The notes beneath the pieces were generated by a model. That model saw only the letters and a list, made by a program, of their open reading frames with translations. It made no database searches and was not told the DNA's origin. Position numbers and translations under genes: made by a program. A stretch of 42,165 bases of DNA from an uncultured Flavobacteriales bacterium (GTDB lineage: Bacteria; Bacteroidota; Bacteroidia; Flavobacteriales; Crocinitomicaceae), in the NCBI GenBank assembly GCA_946480815.1, contig CAMLLB010000031.1:1-42165 (forward strand), given 5' to 3'. This document shows, piece by piece, positions 25,545 through 34,531 of the stretch (its first letter is position 1; each line of letters opens with the position of its first letter).

Positions 25545-25552
25545 CAAATTTA
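25545..25552 (-). promoter_or_regulatory. -7 promoter box of the TPR kinase (TAAATTTG)
   Basis: Full TAnnTTTG match on the minus strand, 8 bases before the ATG at 25536. Transcription would begin at or very near the start codon, so the mRNA would be almost leaderless; an alternative upstream promoter is possible. Confidence 0.35.
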
Positions 25553-25750
25553 ACATCATTTACTCGAAATTTTTCCCCATTCACCCTTTTTTTTTGAGCA
25601 CATGCTCCTCATTAACGACTTTCGCGGCACAAACTGTGTATGAAGAATCATTTGACCATTCCCCTTATTCCCATTGGTAAATTGCGTTGGTTGCTTTCTG
25701 CCATACATGTATGAAAACAAATTAATCACCAAATCAAAACTGTAACCCAA

Positions 25751-26185
25751 ATGGTACTTACAGAAACTATAGCGTTTAAACATTGGGTGTTCGAAGTGCC
25801 GAGTAAGATCACACGAAAAATATATTCGAACACCCTGTGTGGATACTCTGAATTCCACATACAGGAATTCCGGTCTTTCTTTAAATATTACGATGCAATT
25901 TTTACTCCTGAAATCAAAAGTCTGCTGGACCGGTTGGGAATTGATTACAAGAAAGATACTTTTCTGAAACTCATCCAGGAAAAAAGAAAACAATCCTATG
26001 TGATCACGTACCAATTTTTGGGCAGTATGAGCGTCAATTCTTCAGACCGCATGCAAGAGCCGTTCATCCTGAACGAATTGGAATACGAAACCATTTCAGA
26101 CAGAACAAGCATTGCTTTCTACCAGGTGGAAGAAACGATGATCGGGATGGAGATTATCTATGTGGAGATTTTGTTCCGGGTCTGA
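25751..26185 (+). CDS. hypothetical protein
   Basis: A 144-residue cytoplasmic-looking protein without signal peptide or Cys motif. It begins with strands (TIAFKHWVFEVPSKITRKIY), has a central helix (FTPEIKSLLDRLGIDY) and ends with a hydrophobic strand pair (IAFYQVEETMIGMEIIYVEI). Charged and hydrophobic residues are balanced as in a real globular protein, and it stands between divergent and convergent neighbours with 85 bp to the next gene. I do not recognise a family. Confidence 0.6.
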   Translation: MVLTETIAFKHWVFEVPSKITRKIYSNTLCGYSEFHIQEFRSFFKYYDAIFTPEIKSLLDRLGIDYKKDTFLKLIQEKRKQSYVITYQFLGSMSVNSSDRMQEPFILNELEYETISDRTSIAFYQVEETMIGMEIIYVEILFRV

Positions 26186-26205
26186 TTGAAAAAAATTATC
26201 AATTA

Positions 26206-26243
26206 TTAATTATCAAGTATTGGATTTCCTTCTTGATAATTAA
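26206..26243. terminator. 12-bp perfect inverted repeat between convergent genes
   Basis: TTAATTATCAAG (26206-26217) and CTTGATAATTAA (26232-26243) are perfect complements with a 14-base loop. The stem is AT-rich and lies 20-30 bp from both convergent stop codons, so it could end both transcripts. It overlaps a simple ATTATCAATTATTAATTATCA low-complexity stretch. Confidence 0.5.
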
Positions 26244-26269
26244 ATCATTTAGAATTGATCATTCTTTTT

Positions 26270-26707
26270 TTACTTCTCCCTCACTTCAAAGGTCACAAGT
26301 GCATTATCCGGAATTTTTGGGATCGTTACCCAATTGTATGAAATCGAAAGCTTCTTGCAGGTACCACAACTTTTCACCGTGATCTTGTAATGAGTTGTCC
26401 CGTCATCTTCCCGCTCTACCTCACGGATATACCTGGTTTCACAGCCTCCGGTAGTTTCCAGTCCGAGCAGGGTGTAATTAGTGAAGTCGATAGCCGGTAA
26501 AGCACAAGTTGAATCGAAAGTTTGCTGGTATGTACTCTGATTATGAATGACCCACCGGTCACCACTCATTGGAGGACACGTTATTTTGATTAACTCAGAA
26601 ATATCCCCTTCATTCTTATCCTTTCCCCAACATTTAGGGCTTTTGGAACAGGAGTTAATGGAAATTGCCGACATCATGAAAGCGATCAATAGAATCCGTG
26701 TTTTCAT
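26270..26707 (-). CDS. lipoprotein of unknown function
   Basis: A 145-residue protein with a lipobox (INSC, then SKSPKCW) after a 19-residue signal. The mature part contains several cysteines (KCWGKD, TCPPM, STCALP, GGCETRY, VKSCGTCKKL), enough for disulfides or metal binding. The CGTC is embedded in a strand pattern rather than in a thioredoxin fold. It lies 43 bp downstream of no same-strand gene except the TonB-like protein (26750-27553), so the two could share a transcript. Function unknown. Confidence 0.7.
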   Translation of the reverse strand: MKTRILLIAFMMSAISINSCSKSPKCWGKDKNEGDISELIKITCPPMSGDRWVIHNQSTYQQTFDSTCALPAIDFTNYTLLGLETTGGCETRYIREVEREDDGTTHYKITVKSCGTCKKLSISYNWVTIPKIPDNALVTFEVREK

Positions 26708-26749
26708 ATCAGTGACTTTTTATAAGTATTCCATCTAATTTACGAATAC

Positions 26750-27553
26750 TTAATTCAAACTAAAATTAATTGGAAGACTAAATGTGCTATTTACATTTTT
26801 CCCATCTATTACTCCCGGTTTCCATGCAGGCATTGCCTTGACAATACGAATAGCTTCTTCATCTAAAACAGGATGAGCCCCTTTCTTCACTTTCACGTTG
26901 GTAATATTCCCCGATTCTGAAATAACAAACTGAACATAAACCTTCCCCTCAATATTATCTTCTACAGCCTGATCGGGATAATGCAAGTTCTTTACAATGT
27001 ACTTTTTTACAGCTTCCATTCCACCAATTGGCTCTGCAGGAACTGCATACGGGAAAAACTTTGTTTTCTTTCCATTTTCAAGATAGCACGCTTTAAACGT
27101 CAATTTACCCTTCTTGTAGGTTTCTTTTCTCCGGATCTTTCCATTTTGATAATAAATCATGAAATTACCTTCAACTTCATCATTCACATAGTCTTCCGAA
27201 TAATGTAATTCACCGGTGGGGTAATAGGAAGTATGCTGCCCATTTTTTTTCCCGTTCAGGTAACTTCCTCTCTGCGTAATCAATCCGTTCTTCGCATAAT
27301 AGATAAACTCTCCTTCTTTTGTTTTCTGAGCATAATCTTTAAATGCGCCGGTCATTTGGACAGAATCTGAATGGATATAATAATCTGCTACGTGGTAAAG
27401 CCCTTCAATTTCTTTGATAATCCGGTAATACTTCGCAGAATCGGTCAGCTTGGTTACTTCCCAGGACCTGTTAAAATAAATGGTGTCCCGTTTTTGCTGA
27501 GCAAACAATAAGAAATTCGTAAGGATAATCGCGATGGTAAGTAAATATCTCAT
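26750..27553 (-). CDS. MORN-repeat protein with C-terminal TonB domain
   Basis: A 267-residue protein with a signal peptide (ending FLLFAQ). Residues about 75-165 contain MORN-type repeats of the toxin-antitoxin-like YwqK pattern (GSYLNGKKNGQHTSYYPTGE, NFMIYYQNGKIRRKETYKKG). The C-terminal 90 residues form a TonB domain: AVKKYIVKNLHYPDQAVE, GKVYVQFVISESGNITNVKV and DEEAIRIVKAMPAWKPG. In Bacteroidota such proteins are annotated as energy-transducing TonB family, but the usual N-terminal membrane anchor and proline-rich linker are missing, so a role in the TonB-ExbBD system is uncertain. Confidence 0.85.
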   Translation of the reverse strand: MRYLLTIAIILTNFLLFAQQKRDTIYFNRSWEVTKLTDSAKYYRIIKEIEGLYHVADYYIHSDSVQMTGAFKDYAQKTKEGEFIYYAKNGLITQRGSYLNGKKNGQHTSYYPTGELHYSEDYVNDEVEGNFMIYYQNGKIRRKETYKKGKLTFKACYLENGKKTKFFPYAVPAEPIGGMEAVKKYIVKNLHYPDQAVEDNIEGKVYVQFVISESGNITNVKVKKGAHPVLDEEAIRIVKAMPAWKPGVIDGKNVNSTFSLPINFSLN

Positions 27554-27567
27554 GGTTGATTTTTTTT

Positions 27568-27575
27568 CAAAGTTA
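27568..27575 (-). promoter_or_regulatory. -7 promoter box of the TonB-domain gene (TAACTTTG)
   Basis: Full TAnnTTTG match on the minus strand, 14 bases before the ATG at 27553. Confidence 0.5.
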
Positions 27576-27619
27576 CAATTCCAATAATCAATTCGGAACC
27601 AGGAATAAGGAATTTGGAT

Positions 27620-28009
27620 TTATTTCTCCACTAATTCAATCGGCAATCCATCCGGGTCTGCAAAAAAAGTAAACCGTTTTCCGGTAAACTCATCGATCCG
27701 TATAGGTTCACACACAACGCTTTTCAAGGCAAGTTCTTCCATCGCTTTTTCGATATTATCGACCAAAAACGCCACATGCCGCAAACCGCTCGCCTCCGGT
27801 CCTGAAACACGTTCCGGCGGATCCGGAAACGAAAACAATTCGATACAGTAGACCCCGTTCAGGATGAGGTCTAATTTATAGGAAGAACGCTCGGAACGGT
27901 AATTTTCAGCTAAAATCTCACATCCAAGAACTTCCGTATAGAATCGTTTGGATTTTTCATAATCCGAACAAATAATGGCTATATGATGAACAGACTTAAG
28001 CATGCACAA
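27620..28009 (-). CDS. VOC-superfamily protein, YaeR-like
   Basis: A 129-residue glyoxalase/bleomycin-resistance-fold protein that resembles E. coli YaeR in length and in the segments VHHIAIICSDYEKSKRFY, VLGCEILAENYR, YCIELFSFPDPPERVSGPEA, GLRHVAFLVDNIEKAME and FTFFADPDGLPIELVEK. His and Glu positions for a divalent metal are present (VHHIA, IELF, RHVAF, IELVE). The substrate of this group is not established. ATGs at 28009 and 28003 are both possible starts. Confidence 0.88.
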   Translation of the reverse strand: MCMLKSVHHIAIICSDYEKSKRFYTEVLGCEILAENYRSERSSYKLDLILNGVYCIELFSFPDPPERVSGPEASGLRHVAFLVDNIEKAMEELALKSVVCEPIRIDEFTGKRFTFFADPDGLPIELVEK

Positions 28010-28074
28010 AAATTAAGACTGGTTCAAAGGCTTTAAAAGGTCCAATGGTTTAAACAAAATCACTTTTGAACTTT

Positions 28075-29040
28075 TCAAATATATGCTCCTTTTACCAGGT
28101 AGTTTTTCACGTAATCTTCAATTCCTTCTTCCAATGAGTGGAATGGAATATCGTAGCCCTGACCGATCAGTTTCTGCATATTTGCTTCTGTAAAATACTG
28201 GTACTTATCGCGGATATCTTCCGGTGTATCGATGAATGAAATATTCGGTTCTTTCCCCAAAGCTTTGAAGGTGTTTTCAGCCAAATCCAGGAAAGTACGC
28301 GCCTTTCCGGAACCTAAATTGTAGATTCCCGATTTTGCTGTTCCTTTCATCAGGAACTCAATAACAGAAACCACGTCTTTTACATAAACGAAATCACGCA
28401 TTTGTCCGCCATCCGTATAATTCGGGTTGTGAGAGCGGAATAACTTCATTGACCCATGCGTCTTCACCTGGTGGAACGTGTGGAAAATCACCGATGCCAT
28501 TCGGGCTTTGTGGTATTCATTCGGACCATAAACGTTGAAGAATTTCAATCCGTACCAATGAGGAGGTGTTTGTGTTTGTTCCAATGCCCACACATCAAAA
28601 ACCTGTTTCGACCAACCATAAGGGTTCAAAGGTTGTAATTCAGGCATGGCAGACTCATTATCATCGTAACCCAATTCTCCCAAACCATAGGTAGCTGCAG
28701 AACTTGCATACACCAATGGAATCTGGTAATTCACACAGTGCTTCCAAACCATTTTGGAATATTCCACATTCAGTTCATCAAAGATCGCCTGGTCAAACTC
28801 AGTAGTATCGGTTCGTGCCCCAATGTGTAAAACACAGCTTACCTCATCACCAAATTCGCTCATCCATTGATTGAAATCATCGCGCTGAACCATAGCAACA
28901 AAGAGTTTCCCTTCCAAATTGGCAGCTTTCTCAGTCTTGGAGAAATCATCCACCAATACCAAATTATTAATTCCCTTGCTGTTCAGGGTCCCTGCGATAC
29001 AACTTCCAATAAACCCGGCAGCTCCAGTAATGACTATCAT
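28075..29040 (-). CDS. rfaD: ADP-L-glycero-D-manno-heptose 6-epimerase
   Basis: A 321-residue short-chain epimerase from the ATG at 29040 (MIVITGAAGFIGS); the longer frame from 29103 would put the promoter inside the gene. It has the NAD(P)-binding GxxGFIGS motif, a VLHIGARTDTT segment, the catalytic Tyr-x3-Lys in YGWSK, and NVYGPNEYHKARMASV, which is characteristic of HldD/RfaD. The enzyme makes the heptose precursor for lipopolysaccharide core. No other LPS gene lies nearby, so the gene is isolated here. Confidence 0.93.
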   Translation of the reverse strand: MIVITGAAGFIGSCIAGTLNSKGINNLVLVDDFSKTEKAANLEGKLFVAMVQRDDFNQWMSEFGDEVSCVLHIGARTDTTEFDQAIFDELNVEYSKMVWKHCVNYQIPLVYASSAATYGLGELGYDDNESAMPELQPLNPYGWSKQVFDVWALEQTQTPPHWYGLKFFNVYGPNEYHKARMASVIFHTFHQVKTHGSMKLFRSHNPNYTDGGQMRDFVYVKDVVSVIEFLMKGTAKSGIYNLGSGKARTFLDLAENTFKALGKEPNISFIDTPEDIRDKYQYFTEANMQKLIGQGYDIPFHSLEEGIEDYVKNYLVKGAYI

Positions 29041-29058
29041 ACTTAAAATCTTTGGTGA

Positions 29059-29066
29059 CAAATTTA
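29059..29066 (-). promoter_or_regulatory. -7 promoter box of rfaD (TAAATTTG)
   Basis: Full TAnnTTTG match on the minus strand, 18 bases before the ATG at 29040. A second possible box, TACTTTTG, lies just upstream. The divergent gene at 29130 has a one-mismatch box TATCTTTA at 29105-29112 on the plus strand. Confidence 0.5.
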
Positions 29067-29129
29067 CAAAAGTAAAACGACACTCCTGTTTTATGTAAAT
29101 CACCTATCTTTACAAAAAATCTAAATCAA

Positions 29130-31637
29130 GTGAAAAGCAACATTCACCATTTCATTCTAGTAACATCCATCAGTTTTCTTAGCACATTTTGTTATTCACA
29201 GCAAATTGGCAGCATTGATTCCACATTCAATTTTAATGGTATTAATAGAGAAAACGGTAATGGGACGTACGCAACTACTAACTTGTCGAGCGGGCTCATT
29301 GGAGCATTTAAACGATCAGACAACAAAATTATCCTGAGCGGGAATTTTGATATGGTAAACGGAATGACCTCCAGACATTTTGTACGTTTGAATGCGGATG
29401 GATTAATTGATACTTCTTATTTTAATCCTTACACTTTTTCATTCGCCATAGTCCATGGCATTTTATTACCGAATGACACACTTATTGCTCAAGGCGGTAT
29501 TTCTGCAGGTTCTCTTCTCAGATACGATATAAATGGGGAAATCGACCCTACTTTCCAATCTGGTAACGGTTTTGGTGGATACGCTACCTGTTCTGATTAT
29601 TTCCCGGATAATAGCATACTGTTTGGAGGAAGCTTTTATGCATACGACACCTCCGATTTTCTGGGAAATATTGTCAAAATAAACTATAATGGTGTTATTG
29701 ATACCAGTTTTCATTCAGGTAATGGGTTTAATCAATTTGTTTCTCATGTCAAGGTGCTTAGTGATGGCAAGATTCTGGTTGCAGGGGCTTTTACTGAGTA
29801 TAACTTTCAACCTGTCAATCATGTTATCCGACTGAACCCGGACGGAAGTTTAGATAATAGTTTCAACCTGAATACAATTTATGAAGAGTCTGTAACATCC
29901 ATGGAAGTTCTAAGCAACGGTAAAATACTTATCGCTTTACAAGACTTATATACAAACATCACAACTTTTAAAAGGTATTTAAGTAACGGATTTGTTGATG
30001 CGTCATTTCAGACAGGAATCGTTTCTCCTGGTGGAGCTATTACTGCAAGTCATTCATTAGATGACGGCTCCATTTTTATTAGTGGTGCAAAAAAATATAA
30101 CAATGTGGATACTCACGGCTTCTTAAAACTGTCTGTTGATGGTGTCCCTGACAATTCATTCAATCAAAATCATTCTTGTGATTATACCATTACCAAATTC
30201 ATCCCTGTCGATGATTCGTTACTTTTTATTTATGGAAACTTCACTAAAATAAATAATATGGATGCCATCAATTATGAGATGATCCGTACAGACGGTGAAA
30301 TTGATTATTCCTATGATCAAGGGATTGGTGCAAGTAACTCTATCTTTGCAATTGAACCATTTGAAAATCAATACTTCATTGGAGGTGATTTTTCTTATTA
30401 TAATGGAAAACCGGTAAATCGACTAGCACGGATCAATCATGACGGATCATTAGATACGAGTTTTAATATTGGATCAGGTTTTAACAACACTGTTAACGAT
30501 ATCGCCTTTCAATCTGACAATAAAATCATTATAGTTGGAGATTTTACGAAATACAACGGAACAACCGTCAATAAAGTTGTAAGACTGGATCAGAATGGTC
30601 AGATAGATCCAACCTTCAATCCTAATTTCAATGTGCCGATTACACTTTACACGGTTGCAACTTATTCTGATACTATATTCGTAGGTGGAATCTTTTATAT
30701 TAATGAATTAAACGGAGACAGTGTAAGGTACTACAATATAGCCAGGTTAAAAATGAATGGAGAAATAGACACTAGTTTTCATCTGGATAATTCCGTTCTA
30801 CTTACAGTCGGGTATTATGACATACAACCACTAAAAGATAGCAGTAAATTAATGCTTGCCGGGTACAGTTATTCAGGTTTGGTTCGGATCTTTACGAATG
30901 GTACAAAAGACGAATCATTTCAACTGGGCGGTCATGCCATGGACAGTGTCTCCAGCTTCACCATGCAGCCAGATGGGAAGTATTTATGTATCGGTAATTA
31001 TGCAACTGAAAATTCAACCGGAGCCTACTCATTCTATCGAATTAACCACGATGGTAGCTTCGATCCTTCTCTCCAAACAGGAAACGGCTTAAATGGTCAA
31101 CTTCACAAAATCCTCTATCAGGAAGATGGTAAGATTATTTTGCTTGGGGATTTCACCTCCTATAAAAACATTACACGTAAACGCATTGCCCGGATTCATA
31201 ACAACGGAGATTTAGATGGAAGCTTCAACCCAGCCGCCGGATTCAATAAAGCTGTTTATAACGGAATTATTCAATCCGATAAAAAAATCCTCACGGTTGG
31301 TGATTTTTATTCTTATAAGAATACACTGGTGAATCGCATTGTTCGTTTACACAACACATGGGTGGATATTCCTGCCGGAACCAGCGAAAACATCATTTCA
31401 CAAACTGCTTCAATAAATTTATTTCCAAATCCAAATAATGGAAGTTTCACACTCAAGTCTACCACGAATTCAACTATTCAAAAAATTGAAGTTTTCAGTT
31501 TGCAAGGAGTAAAAATACCTCATACATTCGATGAGCAGAATCTGAATATTAAAATTATAAGTACCCCGGGATTGTACTTCATAGATGCATCAACTGTAGA
31601 CAATCGAATTTACCGCCTAAAATTTGAAGTTTTCTAA
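29130..31637 (+). CDS. delta-60 repeat beta-propeller protein with type IX sorting domain
   Basis: An 835-residue secreted protein that starts with GTG (VKSNIHHFILVTSIS..., a signal peptide ending FCYSQ). It contains about 13 delta-60 repeats of 50-60 residues, each ending in a G-x-[IL]-D-x-[ST]-F unit (GEIDPTFQSG, GVIDTSFHSG, GSLDNSFN, GSLDTSFNIG, GQIDPTFNP and others). The last 75 residues (NLFPNPNNGSFTLKS ... GLYFIDAS) are a type A sorting domain. It is probably displayed on or released from the cell surface. Such proteins are common in Bacteroidota; the ligand is unknown. Confidence 0.9.
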   Translation: MKSNIHHFILVTSISFLSTFCYSQQIGSIDSTFNFNGINRENGNGTYATTNLSSGLIGAFKRSDNKIILSGNFDMVNGMTSRHFVRLNADGLIDTSYFNPYTFSFAIVHGILLPNDTLIAQGGISAGSLLRYDINGEIDPTFQSGNGFGGYATCSDYFPDNSILFGGSFYAYDTSDFLGNIVKINYNGVIDTSFHSGNGFNQFVSHVKVLSDGKILVAGAFTEYNFQPVNHVIRLNPDGSLDNSFNLNTIYEESVTSMEVLSNGKILIALQDLYTNITTFKRYLSNGFVDASFQTGIVSPGGAITASHSLDDGSIFISGAKKYNNVDTHGFLKLSVDGVPDNSFNQNHSCDYTITKFIPVDDSLLFIYGNFTKINNMDAINYEMIRTDGEIDYSYDQGIGASNSIFAIEPFENQYFIGGDFSYYNGKPVNRLARINHDGSLDTSFNIGSGFNNTVNDIAFQSDNKIIIVGDFTKYNGTTVNKVVRLDQNGQIDPTFNPNFNVPITLYTVATYSDTIFVGGIFYINELNGDSVRYYNIARLKMNGEIDTSFHLDNSVLLTVGYYDIQPLKDSSKLMLAGYSYSGLVRIFTNGTKDESFQLGGHAMDSVSSFTMQPDGKYLCIGNYATENSTGAYSFYRINHDGSFDPSLQTGNGLNGQLHKILYQEDGKIILLGDFTSYKNITRKRIARIHNNGDLDGSFNPAAGFNKAVYNGIIQSDKKILTVGDFYSYKNTLVNRIVRLHNTWVDIPAGTSENIISQTASINLFPNPNNGSFTLKSTTNSTIQKIEVFSLQGVKIPHTFDEQNLNIKIISTPGLYFIDASTVDNRIYRLKFEVF

Positions 31638-31693
31638 TCATTTTTCCAATCATTACATTTTCGAAAATTAAACTCCCCCACAATCATTTTTCT

Positions 31694-31701
31694 TACCTTT
31701 G
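31694..31701 (+). promoter_or_regulatory. -7 promoter box of the PTPS-folE pair (TACCTTTG)
   Basis: A full TAnnTTTG match, identical to the ribosomal-operon box at 17976. The reading frame can be extended upstream to a TTG at 31699 that lies inside this box, so the real start must be downstream, at the TTG at 31720. Confidence 0.6.
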
Positions 31702-31719
31702 CATCCAATTTTTCAAGAC

Positions 31720-32151
31720 TTGGAAACAGTATACATAACACGAAGAGAACATTTCAATGCAGCGCACAAATTATGGCGTGAAGAATGGTCTGATGAAAAA
31801 AATGAAGAGGTTTTCGGTAAGTGCAGTAACAAGAACTGGCATGGGCATAACTTCGAATTATTTGTAACCGTAAAAGGAGAACCGAATCCCGAAACAGGAT
31901 TTGTGATCAATTTAAAAGACCTTAGTATAATTATCAAAGACTTGGTAATCGAACAACTGGACCATAAAAACCTTAATTTGGACGTGCCATTCCTGAAAGG
32001 AAAGCTGGCTTCTACGGAAAACATGGCGATCGAAATATGGAAGATCATTGATAATCCTATTCGCCAGGCGGGTGGCCAATTGTGCAAAATCAAGCTGGTA
32101 GAAACAGAAAACAATTACGTAGAATACTTTGGCGGAAAAGAACCATATTAA
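31720..32151 (+). CDS. 6-pyruvoyltetrahydropterin synthase family protein, PTPS-II-like
   Basis: A 143-residue T-fold enzyme starting at TTG 31720 (METVYITRREHFNAAHKL), just downstream of the promoter box. Zinc ligands are His16, His41 and His43, and the catalytic Cys35 is in FGKCSNKNWHGHNFEL. The Cys-x5-HGHN spacing is that of true PTPS (PTPS-II) rather than the Cys-x3-HGH of typical bacterial QueD. VTVKGEPNPETGFVINL, QLDHKNLNLDVP and STENMAIEIW also resemble the animal enzyme. It converts 7,8-dihydroneopterin triphosphate, the product of the neighbouring FolE, so a tetrahydrobiopterin-like cofactor is possible; a queuosine role cannot be excluded. Confidence 0.85.
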   Translation: METVYITRREHFNAAHKLWREEWSDEKNEEVFGKCSNKNWHGHNFELFVTVKGEPNPETGFVINLKDLSIIIKDLVIEQLDHKNLNLDVPFLKGKLASTENMAIEIWKIIDNPIRQAGGQLCKIKLVETENNYVEYFGGKEPY

Positions 32152-32160
32152 TAATTGACA

Positions 32161-32221
32161 CTTCGACTCCGCTCAGTGTCCTCAAGCCTCATATTGAAAA
32201 GGAGGGTGAGCGGAGTCGAAG
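32161..32221. repeat. palindromic intergenic repeat, family B
   Basis: Perfect 15-bp arms CTTCGACTCCGCTCA (32161-32175) and TGAGCGGAGTCGAAG (32207-32221) around a 31-base loop. The same arm sequence, with CTACGC in place of CTCCGC, occurs in the loop of the terminator at 12215-12256. It sits between the PTPS gene and folE without a T tract, so a partial terminator or mRNA processing signal is possible. Confidence 0.75.
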
Positions 32222-32239
32222 CCCATTTTCAATTCAAAC

Positions 32240-32830
32240 ATGAGCAAATTTCATTACAACGACGATACCACAGAAAACATTTCCTCGATTTACAAATCCA
32301 TTCTTTCTCAAATTGGTGAAGATCCGGAACGCGAAGGGCTCATTAAAACTCCGGAACGCGTTGCAAAAGCATTGCAGTTCCTGACTCAAGGTTACGACAT
32401 CAAACCTGAAAACATTTTAAAAAGCGCCTTATTCCAGGAAGAATATTCGGAAATGGTGATCGTGAAAGACATTGAAGTCTATTCGATGTGCGAACACCAC
32501 ATGTTACCTTTCTTCGGGAAGGCACATATTGCCTATATTCCGAACGGGACCATTGTCGGGTTGAGTAAAATTCCACGGGTAGTTGATGCTTTCAGCCGCA
32601 GACTGCAGGTTCAGGAACGTTTGACCATCGAAATCCGTGATTGTATCCAGGAAACATTGAAACCGAAAGGAGTTGCGGTTGTTTTGGAATGCCAGCACAT
32701 GTGTATGCAGATGCGTGGGGTGCAAAAACAGAATTCGGTAACTACCTCCAGTGCATTTACAGGATTATTTTTGAGCAATGACTCAACGAGAAAAGAGTTT
32801 ATTAATTTAGTACAAGCGAAATTACATTAG
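32240..32830 (+). CDS. folE: GTP cyclohydrolase I
   Basis: Forms 7,8-dihydroneopterin triphosphate from GTP, the first step of folate, queuosine and biopterin synthesis. At 196 residues it matches the family. Zinc ligands Cys84, His87 ([20 protein letters not shown]) and Cys155 ([11 protein letters not shown]) have the same 71-residue spacing as in E. coli FolE. The substrate region [17 protein letters not shown] and the C-terminal [12 protein letters not shown] are present. It follows the PTPS gene by 88 bp, with a palindromic repeat in between. Confidence 0.97.
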   Translation: MSKFHYNDDTTENISSIYKSILSQIGEDPEREGLIKTPERVAKALQFLTQGYDIKPENILKSALFQEEYSEMVIVKDIEVYSMCEHHMLPFFGKAHIAYIPNGTIVGLSKIPRVVDAFSRRLQVQERLTIEIRDCIQETLKPKGVAVVLECQHMCMQMRGVQKQNSVTTSSAFTGLFLSNDSTRKEFINLVQAKLH

Positions 32831-32863
32831 ATCAAACAGATAACAATCAATCACTAAACTGCC

Positions 32864-34531
32864 ATGTTCAAAAACACCACCTTTTTCCTAATCCTGTTGG
32901 CTTCTTTTTTTACCGATGGTTTAGTTTACGGAGCAGAGGGACTGAAATTCTCGTTAGAAAAGACGATTGTTTTGGTGAATGCCGGCGGTACTTATCAAAC
33001 CACGAACTATTTTGAAGGCTCCAACGAAACAAGCACTGACCAAACCTTTTATTTTTCTGTCAGTGAAACAGAAAACCTGGTCTCAAAGCAGGGAACTTTT
33101 ACCATCAACGGCAAAAGCCAAAAGATCAGGTTTGAGTCGAACCTGACTGTTTCTACCATCAATTGGAGTTCTGTTTTCAATGGTATCCGTACATACAGTT
33201 TTGCTATTCCGGCAAACTGCCTGTTCAAATTTGAGTACCAGACCACCGCAAGTGAGCTTATCTTTTTGACAGATATTTTCAAAGACGGGATCAATGATGC
33301 TGACGATTTCTTTTACGAAATGACACTTCCTGAAAACATGGAAGCTTCTTTCAGGCATCGTCCGGAAAAAAAGTCCGGGCATTTCGTGATCTCCTCCCAG
33401 GATTTTCTGCCGGATGAAGAACGCATGTACTTTTTGGTACATCCGAAAGGAATGGAACCCAATACTTATTTCAACGAATGGTTTGCACAGAAAATTAAAG
33501 ATCATGGAAGCGTAAACCTGGAATACCTTCCCGAGAACATCCGTAACCTGGCCAAAAAAGGAAAATCCCTGGAACTGGCTCAAGCCTGCTATGAATACGT
33601 GCAGGAAAACATCGTTTACCTGGATATTGAAAATGGATTAAATGCATTAGTTCCACGGCAAGCCAATCAAACCATTCTGAACAAATACGGTGACTGTAAG
33701 GACATGGCGATGCTTTTGCATCAACTATTTCAGGCTTTCGGGTTTGAATCTTACCTGACCGTTTCAAAAACATCTGTCAAAAAAGATATTTACGATTTCC
33801 CTTCCATTGCAATGGCGAACCACATGATTGTTTCACTGGTTTGGGAAAACAGGATCATTTACCTGGATGGTACGGAAAAACAATGCCTGTTCGGAGATCC
33901 GAGTTTACAGATACTGGGAACGGAAGCTTTCCTGCTTCAAAAGAAAACAGATCCTTATCAAAACGTTCCTGGAACTCTGCTATACCAGCCTAAGGTTTCA
34001 TTTGATTACGAGTTCTACCTCAATACTTCCAATCAGCCGGCTTACCGCTTAAAAATGAACTTCCAGGAAAAATTTGCATTGGTCTTTGCAGATCTCTACA
34101 ATTACACGGATAATTCCCAAACGATGAACCGGGTTGTCGATTACCTGATCCCTTATTCCCACAAAATCGACAGTTCGTTTACGGACAAACACCAAACATC
34201 GATCTATGTTTCCTGCGATCTTCCTGCTTCGTATTACAACATCGTGAATGATCAGAAATACATCGATTTGAAGTGCCTTCCTGAGATCAATAAACTGATG
34301 CATGTTGTTTACAGTGATGACAGTGCACGTTTCTCGGCGGATTTTAATTTCTCATTCAATCATTTAAAGTTCAAGCCGGGCTTCGATGCAAACAAAGGTA
34401 TTGATTTTGAAACCCTAAATACTCAAAGCAAATTCAATATGCACCTTACGAAAGAAAATTCAGGAAGGAAAGGCACACTCATCAATTATTGGAAAACCTA
34501 TATTCTAAAACCAGCAATTTATCAACCATGA
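32864..34531 (+). CDS. secreted transglutaminase-like protein with intact Cys-His-Asp triad
   Basis: A 555-residue protein with a signal peptide (ending VYGAEG). Residues about 20-220 are a beta-sandwich that resembles DUF3857. The transglutaminase core follows: Cys278 in KYGDCKDMAMLLHQLF, His320 in MANHMIVSLVW and Asp335 in IIYLDGTEK, the normal order and spacing for the catalytic triad. The C-terminal 200 residues are beta-rich. Likely a periplasmic peptidase or cross-linker. Its stop overlaps the start of the next gene by 4 bases (ATGA), and that partner has the same layout without the Cys. Confidence 0.85.
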   Translation: MFKNTTFFLILLASFFTDGLVYGAEGLKFSLEKTIVLVNAGGTYQTTNYFEGSNETSTDQTFYFSVSETENLVSKQGTFTINGKSQKIRFESNLTVSTINWSSVFNGIRTYSFAIPANCLFKFEYQTTASELIFLTDIFKDGINDADDFFYEMTLPENMEASFRHRPEKKSGHFVISSQDFLPDEERMYFLVHPKGMEPNTYFNEWFAQKIKDHGSVNLEYLPENIRNLAKKGKSLELAQACYEYVQENIVYLDIENGLNALVPRQANQTILNKYGDCKDMAMLLHQLFQAFGFESYLTVSKTSVKKDIYDFPSIAMANHMIVSLVWENRIIYLDGTEKQCLFGDPSLQILGTEAFLLQKKTDPYQNVPGTLLYQPKVSFDYEFYLNTSNQPAYRLKMNFQEKFALVFADLYNYTDNSQTMNRVVDYLIPYSHKIDSSFTDKHQTSIYVSCDLPASYYNIVNDQKYIDLKCLPEINKLMHVVYSDDSARFSADFNFSFNHLKFKPGFDANKGIDFETLNTQSKFNMHLTKENSGRKGTLINYWKTYILKPAIYQP

